Origin: Bacteroidales bacterium GP1
GTDB lineage: Bacteria; Bacteroidota; Bacteroidia; Bacteroidales; Muribaculaceae
Length of the DNA stretch: 6,896 bases
Direction: 5' to 3'
Assembly (NCBI GenBank): GCA_001701105.1
Contig: DAAI01000021.1
Location: 157-7,052, forward strand
Shown here: positions 1 to 5,233 of the stretch, piece after piece
How the letters are laid out: each line of letters starts with the position of its first letter
Numbering within the stretch: the first letter of the stretch is position 1
Program-made: the position numbers and the translations under genes
The notes under the pieces: model-generated
Databases searched by the model: none
What the model was told of the DNA's origin: nothing
What the model saw: only the letters and a program-made list of their open reading frames with translations

Positions 1-1
1 A

Positions 2-91
2 ATGCGAGGATTATACACGTATAGCGCGGTATGGCAGCTTATCCGCTCCGATGCAGAGGGTATCGAAAGCGGTGGTACCGTCACTCTATAA
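2..91 (+). CDS. Possible C-terminal tail of a convergent gene (partial, unidentified)
   Basis: A plus-strand frame is open from the left edge to a TAA at 89-91, about 29 codons ending in ...SGGTVTL. Nearly two thirds of its codons start with a purine, and the residues are a normal mix with several acidic and glycine positions. The competing minus-strand frame through the same bases is open for about 50 codons but has weaker codon bias and no convincing start. If real, this is the end of a gene converging on the outer membrane protein gene. The family is not recognisable from so short a piece, and chance openness is a real alternative. From 92 to 173 I see no GC-rich terminator, only a 10-bp AT-rich palindrome (GAATATATTC, 135-144). 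Confidence 0.3.
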   Translation: MRGLYTYSAVWQLIRSDAEGIESGGTVTL

Positions 92-151
92 AGAAAGCCC
101 CCGACATCACTGCCAAGAGCTCCCTTCCTTGCATGAATATATTCTCCGCTT

Positions 152-185
152 TATCATCTTCCTCCAGTCGATATCATCTTCCTCC
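152..185. repeat. 14-bp direct repeat, 20-nt period, spanning the end of the outer membrane protein gene
   Basis: The 14-mer TATCATCTTCCTCC occurs at 152-165 and again at 172-185, with 6 nt between the copies. On the minus strand each copy reads GGAGGAAGATGATA. The right-hand copy encodes the last residues (Gly-Gly-Arg) and the TGA stop (174-176) of the outer membrane protein gene; the left-hand copy lies just beyond it. The 20-nt period shifts the reading frame, so the second copy does not extend the protein. It looks like a small tandem duplication, for example by replication slippage. No function is implied. Confidence 0.6.
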
Positions 186-2258
186 GGCCTTGGAGGTATC
201 GACATTGGCATCGGCGTTGATTAGCTTATTTGCTCCGCGTTTCTGCCGGCCCCATTGGAGGTTGTAACTGATGCTTACATATGGCATCCGCATATCGAGG
301 CGCATATGCTGCTCATTGTGGTTCCATTTACTGAGCGACTTTGAGCCTTGGTCGTATTTCCCAAAGGGGATTAATATGCCTGCCTCGAATTGCCATTTCT
401 TCCAATTATAACTGGCTACAATTACATTCACGTCCTCGCCCCAACTGATTTTCTCACCCCAGAGGTCGCGCTGGGCCCTAACGTATTGAAACACGAGCTG
501 AAACCCTTTGTGCATGAATACGAGTGCGGCATCCCCGCTCCAATTATAATTGTAGAGCGTATAGGTGTGGCCTCTCATGCGCTCGGCTCTATAGGTGATT
601 GTTCCGGAGAACATCAGCCAGTCGGGAATAATCTGAATCCTCTCCGCGAGCCAGAAACTTAGATTGTCGAGACCCTTACTGTTCTCATAGGAAGTGATGA
701 GTCGGTCGTTGTCCCAGTATAAATAGGGAGTTATAGCATTCGGACTCGTAAATGCCCTGATTCCGAAAGAGCCGTTGATCCTCTGATTCCAAAGAGTATG
801 GCCATATCTGAAAGTAAGCATGTACGATGAAGATGTTTTAAGATTCGAGTTTCCTATCCTCCATTGGAATCCGTCGAGCTGAAGGGGCGCGATATTGGTT
901 TCAGCCAGAGATGGAGAAGACTGCCACGATGTAAAAGCGAGCCTGAAATTTTGATTTTGATTGGGAGAATAGGTGAGTGTGGCCTGCGGACGCAGATTCC
1001 ATGAATCGTTTCCCTGATTGGTTTCCCGGAATCTGAAGGAGGTATATTGTGCGCCAAGGCCTGCGGTGAGGCTTACTTTATTGATTCTCCTGAAATATTC
1101 GGCAAAGAAATACACCTTATCCTGCCGCTGATGATAAACATCGCCGCCGAGATTTTGATATTCCGAGCGGTTACGATTGGCTGAGTAAGACGCTCCTGCT
1201 GTGAATTTCGACGATTGCCATTGCTTGATATAGTCGGCCTCCAGACCATAAGCCTGATTAAGATCCTTTATGAACGTACCGACGTTGGTGATATAATCCG
1301 CCGCATTCTCATATCGTTCAAGATATTCCGAATAAGAATTTCCGGAATAAAGCGATGCCCTGAAATCCACCACAAGAGTCTGTCGGTGTGGAAAATGCTG
1401 TTCGAGATATGCAGAGAATTGAGGGGTTGTACCCTTCTTTCCGGAATCATCGTCAAGCAGAATATCCTTCTCTCCATTGCTTAACGACAGCAGACCGTTG
1501 AAATACCACCGGTCGGAGAATTCCTTATTAGCTGTGATTTGCACGTTGAATACGGTCGTGTCGGGCTTGATATAATTATAGGAAATCCACGCGGCTCCCT
1601 GCGAATTGTCAAGCCGCCCCCCGAGCGGGGTTTCGGTTCTGGTAAGCTCTCTTCCGTCGGGCCATGTGAATGTCTCTTTATACTCACGATGAGCCTTGAT
1701 CCCCTCGGTGAGCTTGAAATATCCACCCACTTCCCATTGCGAGCGACCGGTATTGAATTTGGCATCTGCCTGATAAACTCCCCAGCCGCAATTCAATGCC
1801 TGTCTTGCGTGAGCCATCAACGAGCCGCCTACCGTAGGATTCGTGACAATGAAATTCACCACATAGTTTGCTCCTCCGTATCTTAATCCGGGGTTGTCGA
1901 TCCATTCCACCCGCTTTATTGTCTCCGGAAGTAGGGATTTTACCTGCTCCATCGTCGACTGGCGGCCGTTGATACGCACCTGCACGGATTGCCCCGATGC
2001 CTGGATCGAGTTCATCGATTCTATTACGGTGAGCGAGGGGATCATGAGATTATTCAGCAGCTGAAGCCCGTTCTTGGAGTTTTCAACCGCACTCTCCGAC
2101 GGATAATACACTTCCATGTCGGCTTTGCGTATCACCTTTGGAGCCTCTATTACGATCTCCTTTAATTCCTTTGATGTCTCGATTGTATCTGCCGGCTCTT
2201 CTGCCGAAGCTCCCGTTAAGGATGCCAAAATAATAATCAATGTGAGAATCTTCTTCAT
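174..2258 (-). CDS. TonB-receptor-like outer membrane beta-barrel protein
   Basis: Predicted outer membrane protein of 694 aa. The chosen start (2256-2258) begins a clear signal peptide: MKK, a hydrophobic run, then A-S-A before E20. The upstream in-frame ATG at 2291 lies inside the predicted -7 box, so it is unlikely to be used. Mature residues about 31-145 resemble the plug domain of TonB-dependent receptors: an LKEIVIEA strand at 32-39, VRINGR at 94-99, then IDNPGLRYGG at 120-129 and a VNFIVT strand. The rest alternates aromatic and polar strands as in a large beta-barrel and ends with a PYVSISYNLQWG-type strand plus a polar tail. It lacks the N-terminal carboxypeptidase-like domain of SusC proteins, and no SusD-like gene is adjacent, so it better fits the Bacteroidetes outer-membrane-beta-barrel family (OMP_b-brl_3 type). 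The ligand is unknown. It lies 89 nt downstream of a Crp/Fnr-type regulator gene, with its own putative promoter and palindrome between. Confidence 0.87.
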   Translation of the reverse strand: MKKILTLIIILASLTGASAEEPADTIETSKELKEIVIEAPKVIRKADMEVYYPSESAVENSKNGLQLLNNLMIPSLTVIESMNSIQASGQSVQVRINGRQSTMEQVKSLLPETIKRVEWIDNPGLRYGGANYVVNFIVTNPTVGGSLMAHARQALNCGWGVYQADAKFNTGRSQWEVGGYFKLTEGIKAHREYKETFTWPDGRELTRTETPLGGRLDNSQGAAWISYNYIKPDTTVFNVQITANKEFSDRWYFNGLLSLSNGEKDILLDDDSGKKGTTPQFSAYLEQHFPHRQTLVVDFRASLYSGNSYSEYLERYENAADYITNVGTFIKDLNQAYGLEADYIKQWQSSKFTAGASYSANRNRSEYQNLGGDVYHQRQDKVYFFAEYFRRINKVSLTAGLGAQYTSFRFRETNQGNDSWNLRPQATLTYSPNQNQNFRLAFTSWQSSPSLAETNIAPLQLDGFQWRIGNSNLKTSSSYMLTFRYGHTLWNQRINGSFGIRAFTSPNAITPYLYWDNDRLITSYENSKGLDNLSFWLAERIQIIPDWLMFSGTITYRAERMRGHTYTLYNYNWSGDAALVFMHKGFQLVFQYVRAQRDLWGEKISWGEDVNVIVASYNWKKWQFEAGILIPFGKYDQGSKSLSKWNHNEQHMRLDMRMPYVSISYNLQWGRQKRGANKLINADANVDTSKAGGR

Positions 2259-2288
2259 ATTTGGGTCGTATTGTTTCGATTTACGACG

Positions 2289-2322
2289 CAAAATTACTGC
2301 ATTACGCTGTGAATATTCTCAA
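2289..2322 (-). promoter_or_regulatory. Putative promoter of the outer membrane protein gene
   Basis: On the minus strand TAATTTTG (2296 to 2289) matches the Bacteroidetes -7 consensus TAnnTTTG exactly. The nearest upstream TTG (2322-2320) is 23 nt away, longer than the usual 19-21, so the -33 element is poor. The predicted transcription start near 2285 would leave a leader of about 27 nt before the ATG at 2258. The poor -33 element suggests the promoter may depend on an activator. Confidence 0.6.
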
Positions 2323-2332
2323 CATTTGTTGA
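2319..2332. promoter_or_regulatory. Palindrome TCAACA-N2-TGTTGA, candidate Crp/Fnr-type operator
   Basis: This is a perfect 6-bp inverted repeat around a 2-bp centre, 14 bp in all. Known Crp/Fnr-family boxes of the same length and symmetry include the PrfA box (TTAACA-N2-TGTTAA), from which this differs by one symmetric base per arm, and the FNR box (TTGAT-N4-ATCAA). It lies between the regulator gene and the outer membrane protein gene. It overlaps the place of the -33 element and is centred about 40 nt upstream of the predicted start, the usual class II activator position. That the neighbouring regulator binds it is inference. It is too short and too poor in GC to look like a terminator. 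Confidence 0.45.
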
Positions 2333-2347
2333 AATCGTATCGGTGCC

Positions 2348-2911
2348 TCAGATATTTTTTCTAAGCCGGCTGAGATGCGTGGGAGTCACGTTGAGAAACG
2401 ACGCTATGTCTTTCAACGAAAACAATGCGAACAAATCAGGATGATGATTGAGCAGATCGTTATAACGCTCCTGCGGAGTCATGGTATAAAGGGCGAGATA
2501 ACGGTCGTAAACCGTATCAAATAGAGCTTCCGTAACGCACATTACCTTATCCCGGAACGCCGGCTCGGTCTCCATCCTCTCATGCAGCCTGCCTACTGGC
2601 AAGCAATATATCTCGCAATCCGTTTCGGCAACTATGGTCACTCTTGATTTCCTGCCATAGAGCGAGAATGGAAAATCGGCCACAAATTCTCCGGCAAACT
2701 CAAGGCCCACCACATGCGCCGTGTTATCGACGGAATAGGCAATATATTTCATCGTGCCCGATTTTATGTAGCCTACATACCGCGCCTCCTTCCCTACGCT
2801 CACGAATTCCTCCCCTTTAATATATGTGCGCAATTCTCCCTCGCCAAGGCACAATTCTCGCCAGAAATCAGGCTCTAAATTGTCAATATACCTATTAAAC
2901 TTCTCCTTCAT
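2348..2911 (-). CDS. Crp/Fnr-family transcriptional regulator
   Basis: 187 aa. Residues about 20-110 form a cyclic-nucleotide-binding-like beta-roll, with the Gly-Glu at 74-75 in FAGEFVADF and the strand RVTIVAETDCEIYCLP at 90-105. A dimerisation helix follows (about 115-145), then the family-typical PQERY (146-150). The helix-turn-helix is at about 165-186 (FSLKDIASFLNVTPTHLSRLRK). The protein stops directly after the recognition helix, as is usual for the short Bacteroidetes members. The Arg-Ser/Thr pair that holds cAMP phosphate in E. coli CRP is not evident, and there is no Fe-S cysteine cluster, so the effector is unknown. The start codon lies inside the end of purN (17-nt overlap), which suggests translational coupling. 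Its likely target is the downstream outer membrane protein gene, whose promoter carries a Crp/Fnr-like palindrome. Confidence 0.9.
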   Translation of the reverse strand: MKEKFNRYIDNLEPDFWRELCLGEGELRTYIKGEEFVSVGKEARYVGYIKSGTMKYIAYSVDNTAHVVGLEFAGEFVADFPFSLYGRKSRVTIVAETDCEIYCLPVGRLHERMETEPAFRDKVMCVTEALFDTVYDRYLALYTMTPQERYNDLLNHHPDLFALFSLKDIASFLNVTPTHLSRLRKNI

Positions 2912-3485
2912 AACCTAATTGCGCGATAATCTTTTCGATGGCTTTGGGATAAAGGGCATATTCTATGGCATGAATTTTCGACTCGAGGGTGGTGGGAGTG
3001 TCGTCGGGTAGCACTTCCACACTCTGCTGCATTACGATTTCTCCGGAATCCATCTGTTCCGTGACATGATGCACGGTTACGCCGCTGAGCCTCTCGCCCG
3101 CTGCTATCACAGCCTCATGTACATGGTGACCCCACATCCCTTTGCCTCCGTAGGCCGGCAGAAGCGAGGGATGGATATTCAGAATCCTTCCCCGGTAGGC
3201 ATTAACTATCACCGGCGATACGAAGTGCATGAATCCCGCAAGCACTATAAGATCGACTTTGTTTTCATGCAATATAGCAACTACTTCTTCCGGGCTTTCA
3301 TCCCATACATGGTTAGGGACATATACAGTCTCGAGGCCAAAAGGCTGCATCCGCCCTATCACCCCTGCATTTTTACGATTGGTCGCTACGAGTGAAACCC
3401 CTATCTCCGGATTTGACCGGAACACTCTGGCTATGTTCTCGGCATTCGTGCCTGAACCGGAAGCAAATATGGCAATTCTTTTCAT
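2895..3485 (-). CDS. purN: Phosphoribosylglycinamide formyltransferase (GAR transformylase 1)
   Basis: 196 aa, about the family length. The cytoplasmic enzyme transfers a formyl group from 10-formyltetrahydrofolate to glycinamide ribonucleotide in de novo purine synthesis. Visible motifs are the N-terminal phosphate-binding loop ASGSGTN (8-14), the catalytic segment NIHPSLLP (103-110) with Asn103 and His105, and the signature GVTVHHVTEQMDSGEIV (135-151) with catalytic Asp146. These match E. coli PurN Asn106, His108 and Asp144. The start at 3485 gives the standard MKRIAIFASGSG N-terminus. The gene has its own putative promoter, with a stem-loop in the leader, and its 3' end overlaps the regulator gene by 17 nt. 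No other purine gene is in the window. Confidence 0.97.
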   Translation of the reverse strand: MKRIAIFASGSGTNAENIARVFRSNPEIGVSLVATNRKNAGVIGRMQPFGLETVYVPNHVWDESPEEVVAILHENKVDLIVLAGFMHFVSPVIVNAYRGRILNIHPSLLPAYGGKGMWGHHVHEAVIAAGERLSGVTVHHVTEQMDSGEIVMQQSVEVLPDDTPTTLESKIHAIEYALYPKAIEKIIAQLGYEGEV

Positions 3486-3503
3486 TGTCGGAATCTATGA
3501 AGC

Positions 3504-3519
3504 AGCCGGCCTGCCGGCT
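3504..3519 (-). promoter_or_regulatory. GC-rich stem-loop at the 5' end of the predicted purN mRNA
   Basis: AGCCGGC and GCCGGCT form perfect 7-bp arms around 2 nt; in RNA this is realistically a 6-bp stem with a CAGG tetraloop. The predicted transcription start near 3522-3524 puts the stem within about 5 nt of the mRNA 5' end, and 18 nt separate it from the purN start codon. Read on the plus strand it is followed by TTTTCTTT and resembles an intrinsic terminator, but no plus-strand gene precedes it. A 5'-end stabilising hairpin is the simplest reading. Nothing matches a purine riboswitch, and the leader is too short for one. Confidence 0.5.
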
Positions 3520-3527
3520 TTTCTTTG

Positions 3528-3558
3528 CAAATTTAAGCATTTTCAGTCGAATCTTCAA
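3528..3558 (-). promoter_or_regulatory. Putative purN promoter overlapping the stop codon of the upstream gene
   Basis: On the minus strand TTG (3558-3556), 20 nt of spacer and TAAATTTG (3535 to 3528) match the Bacteroidetes -33/-7 pattern with correct spacing. The TAA of the -7 box is also the stop codon of the methyltransferase/glycerate kinase gene. purN and the regulator can therefore be transcribed independently of the genes before them. Confidence 0.65.
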
Positions 3559-5203
3559 CCCCTTTCTCTTCATTCTTCCTATTCCGCCGATTCTTAAGGT
3601 AATGAGTTATTGCGTTTCTTATGTTCCGGCGCGCATTTTCCGGCTTCATCGCGACATCAACTGGCATATGCTCCGGAGTGACGGCCAATATATCCTCAAA
3701 CCCGGCATGGCTTAATTCTTCACGGTTCGATACAGCCCCTCCTGTCGCCACAACGGGGATCTTCCCGGCCTGGCACCTCTTTAATATTCCGTAAGGAGCC
3801 TTCCCCATCAGAGTCTGCCGGTCGATATGTCCTTCGCCGGTTATTACAAATTCCGCTCCCTTAATGCGCCGGTCAAAATCTATGATATCAAGAATCTTTT
3901 CCGCGCCGTTCTCCAGGCTTGCATTCAGATAAGCGGCCATGGCGCCACCAATCCCGCCGGCCGCCCCGGCATGACGCAAGGCCATGATGTCTTTTCCGCC
4001 ATTTTCCGCTATCAGCCCTGCGAGATGCTTCATTCCCGAATCAAGGGCTTTGGCAATTTCTCGCGTCGCGCCCTTTTGAGGTCCGAATATCATCGATGCT
4101 CCCTCCGGGCCGCAGAAGGGAGAATCAACATCGCATATCCCTATGAACCATGCCGATGATACTCGCCTATCTAAATCCTTATTATCGATAGCAGCTATTT
4201 TTGAAAGATTTCCCCCGCAACCAAGGAGTTCTCTCCCCTCCGCATCTAAAAACTTGCACCCGAGCCCTTGAAGCATGCCCGTGCCGCCGTCGTTGGTTGC
4301 GCTCCCGCCGAGGCATATTAAAATCTTGTTACATCCTCTACCCAGAGCATTGGAAATCATCACACCTACTCCGTAAGAAGTAGTGGCTGAAGCATCCCGC
4401 TCTTCCTCTTTAAGGAGGGTCAGTCCGGCGGCGGCCGCAATCTCTATTATGGCAATCGCTCCATCATCGGCCACATAATAGTCAGCCTCAATCTCACGCA
4501 TCAGAGGGTCGCGGGTGTTTACCGTCACTCTATCCGCATTCAAGGCCCGGGCAATGGCTTTGGCCGAACCTTCACCTCCATCGCCAAGCGGAATTTCCTC
4601 AATTCTTGCGAAAGGGTATGCCGCCCGGATTCCTGCGGTCATGGCTTCCGCCACATCCTCTGCTGTGAGCGAGCCCTTATATGAGTCCGGGGCAACGACT
4701 ATTTTCGGAGCCTCCAATTCAAGCAGCCTGCGCTTAATCTCTACCGATGCGGCGAATCCGCCTATCCCTCCGGAAGCCAGAACCCGGTGACACGGAACAA
4801 TCAGGCATAGAGGATTTGCTCCGCAAGCAGCCGCCACAGCCCGCACGGCCGTCCTTTCTCCTATCCTTGCGGCCAACGTTTTATAGCTAATTGTCATTGA
4901 CGCCGGAATTCCCCGAATTTCATTCCACACGCGCTTTTGGAAAGGAGTGCCAAAAATCTGAATAGGAAAATTCAATGTCGTTCTCTCCCCGGCCAAATAT
5001 TCGTTAATCTGCCTCTCGGCCAATTTCAAAAGCTCGCTTCGGCCCTCAATGGCCGGTTGGCCGGTATGCTTCTCCAGAGCCGATAAGACTCTCCGTATAT
5101 TTTTACGCTTCACCCATGTGCAAAGGACTATCCTGTCCGCCACTTCCCCGAGCATCATATCGCCCGTCGGGGTCGGGATTATGCGTGTCAACATTGCAGC
5201 CAT
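3533..5203 (-). CDS. Fusion: O6-methylguanine-DNA methyltransferase plus glycerate 2-kinase
   Basis: 556 aa in one uninterrupted frame. Residues 1 to about 164 are an MGMT/Ogt-type suicide alkyltransferase: a short N-terminal domain, FGTPFQKRVW (84-93), the helix-turn-helix with the arginine-finger segment AVRAV (119-123), Asn130-Pro131, and PCHRV (137-141) with acceptor Cys138. It would remove alkyl groups from O6-alkylguanine in DNA. Residues 167 to about 540 are a full glycerate kinase of the GarK/GlxK type (about 380 aa alone), which phosphorylates glycerate to 2-phosphoglycerate. Its motifs are APDSYKGSL (171-179), PLGDGGEGS (205-213), LGGSATNDGGTG (298-309), DVDSPFCGP (358-366), GAAGGIGGA (413-421) and ITGEGHIDRQT (454-464). 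The kinase follows the end of the MGMT domain (LLELE) directly, with no linker and no start codon of its own. A start at 5194 (Met4) is also possible. The gene is 30 nt downstream of GH3 and probably shares its transcript. A metabolic link between the halves is not apparent. Confidence 0.92.
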   Translation of the reverse strand: MAAMLTRIIPTPTGDMMLGEVADRIVLCTWVKRKNIRRVLSALEKHTGQPAIEGRSELLKLAERQINEYLAGERTTLNFPIQIFGTPFQKRVWNEIRGIPASMTISYKTLAARIGERTAVRAVAAACGANPLCLIVPCHRVLASGGIGGFAASVEIKRRLLELEAPKIVVAPDSYKGSLTAEDVAEAMTAGIRAAYPFARIEEIPLGDGGEGSAKAIARALNADRVTVNTRDPLMREIEADYYVADDGAIAIIEIAAAAGLTLLKEEERDASATTSYGVGVMISNALGRGCNKILICLGGSATNDGGTGMLQGLGCKFLDAEGRELLGCGGNLSKIAAIDNKDLDRRVSSAWFIGICDVDSPFCGPEGASMIFGPQKGATREIAKALDSGMKHLAGLIAENGGKDIMALRHAGAAGGIGGAMAAYLNASLENGAEKILDIIDFDRRIKGAEFVITGEGHIDRQTLMGKAPYGILKRCQAGKIPVVATGGAVSNREELSHAGFEDILAVTPEHMPVDVAMKPENARRNIRNAITHYLKNRRNRKNEEKGVEDSTENA

Positions 5204-5206
5204 CCG

Positions 5207-5233
5207 TCAGATTGGTTGTGCATTCTTATCTGA
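5207..5233. repeat. Short inverted repeat filling the spacer between GH3 and the fusion gene
   Basis: TCAGAT (5207-5212) and ATCTGA (5228-5233) are complementary 6-bp arms with a 15-nt loop. They span almost exactly the 30-nt intergenic gap. The stem is weak and has no T tract, so it is not a convincing terminator. It could be a small processing or translation-initiation structure, or chance. Confidence 0.3.

Noticed and set aside
1..153. Minus-strand frame open for about 50 codons to the left edge, as a downstream gene
   Set aside because: It has no ATG start after its last stop (only a weak GTG), poor purine-first codon bias and atypical composition. The opposite-strand frame ending at 91 looks more coding-like.
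31..267. 78-aa plus-strand open frame overlapping the end of the outer membrane protein gene
   Set aside because: It lies largely antisense to the C-terminus of a well-supported gene, has serine/arginine-rich low-information composition, and matches no family I recognise.
1539..1886. 115-aa plus-strand open frame
   Set aside because: It is fully antisense to the outer membrane barrel gene, with no ribosome binding site or domain. It is a shadow of the real coding frame.
174..2258. SusC-type polysaccharide utilisation locus
   Set aside because: The protein lacks the N-terminal carboxypeptidase-like domain and is shorter than SusC proteins. No SusD, glycoside hydrolase or sigma/anti-sigma gene is nearby.
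3504..3527. Intrinsic terminator on the plus strand (hairpin followed by TTTTCTTT)
   Set aside because: No plus-strand gene lies upstream to be terminated. The hairpin is better explained as part of the minus-strand purN leader.
3229..3597. 122-aa plus-strand open frame across purN and its promoter
   Set aside because: It is antisense to purN, whose catalytic motifs are unambiguous, and shows no protein family features.
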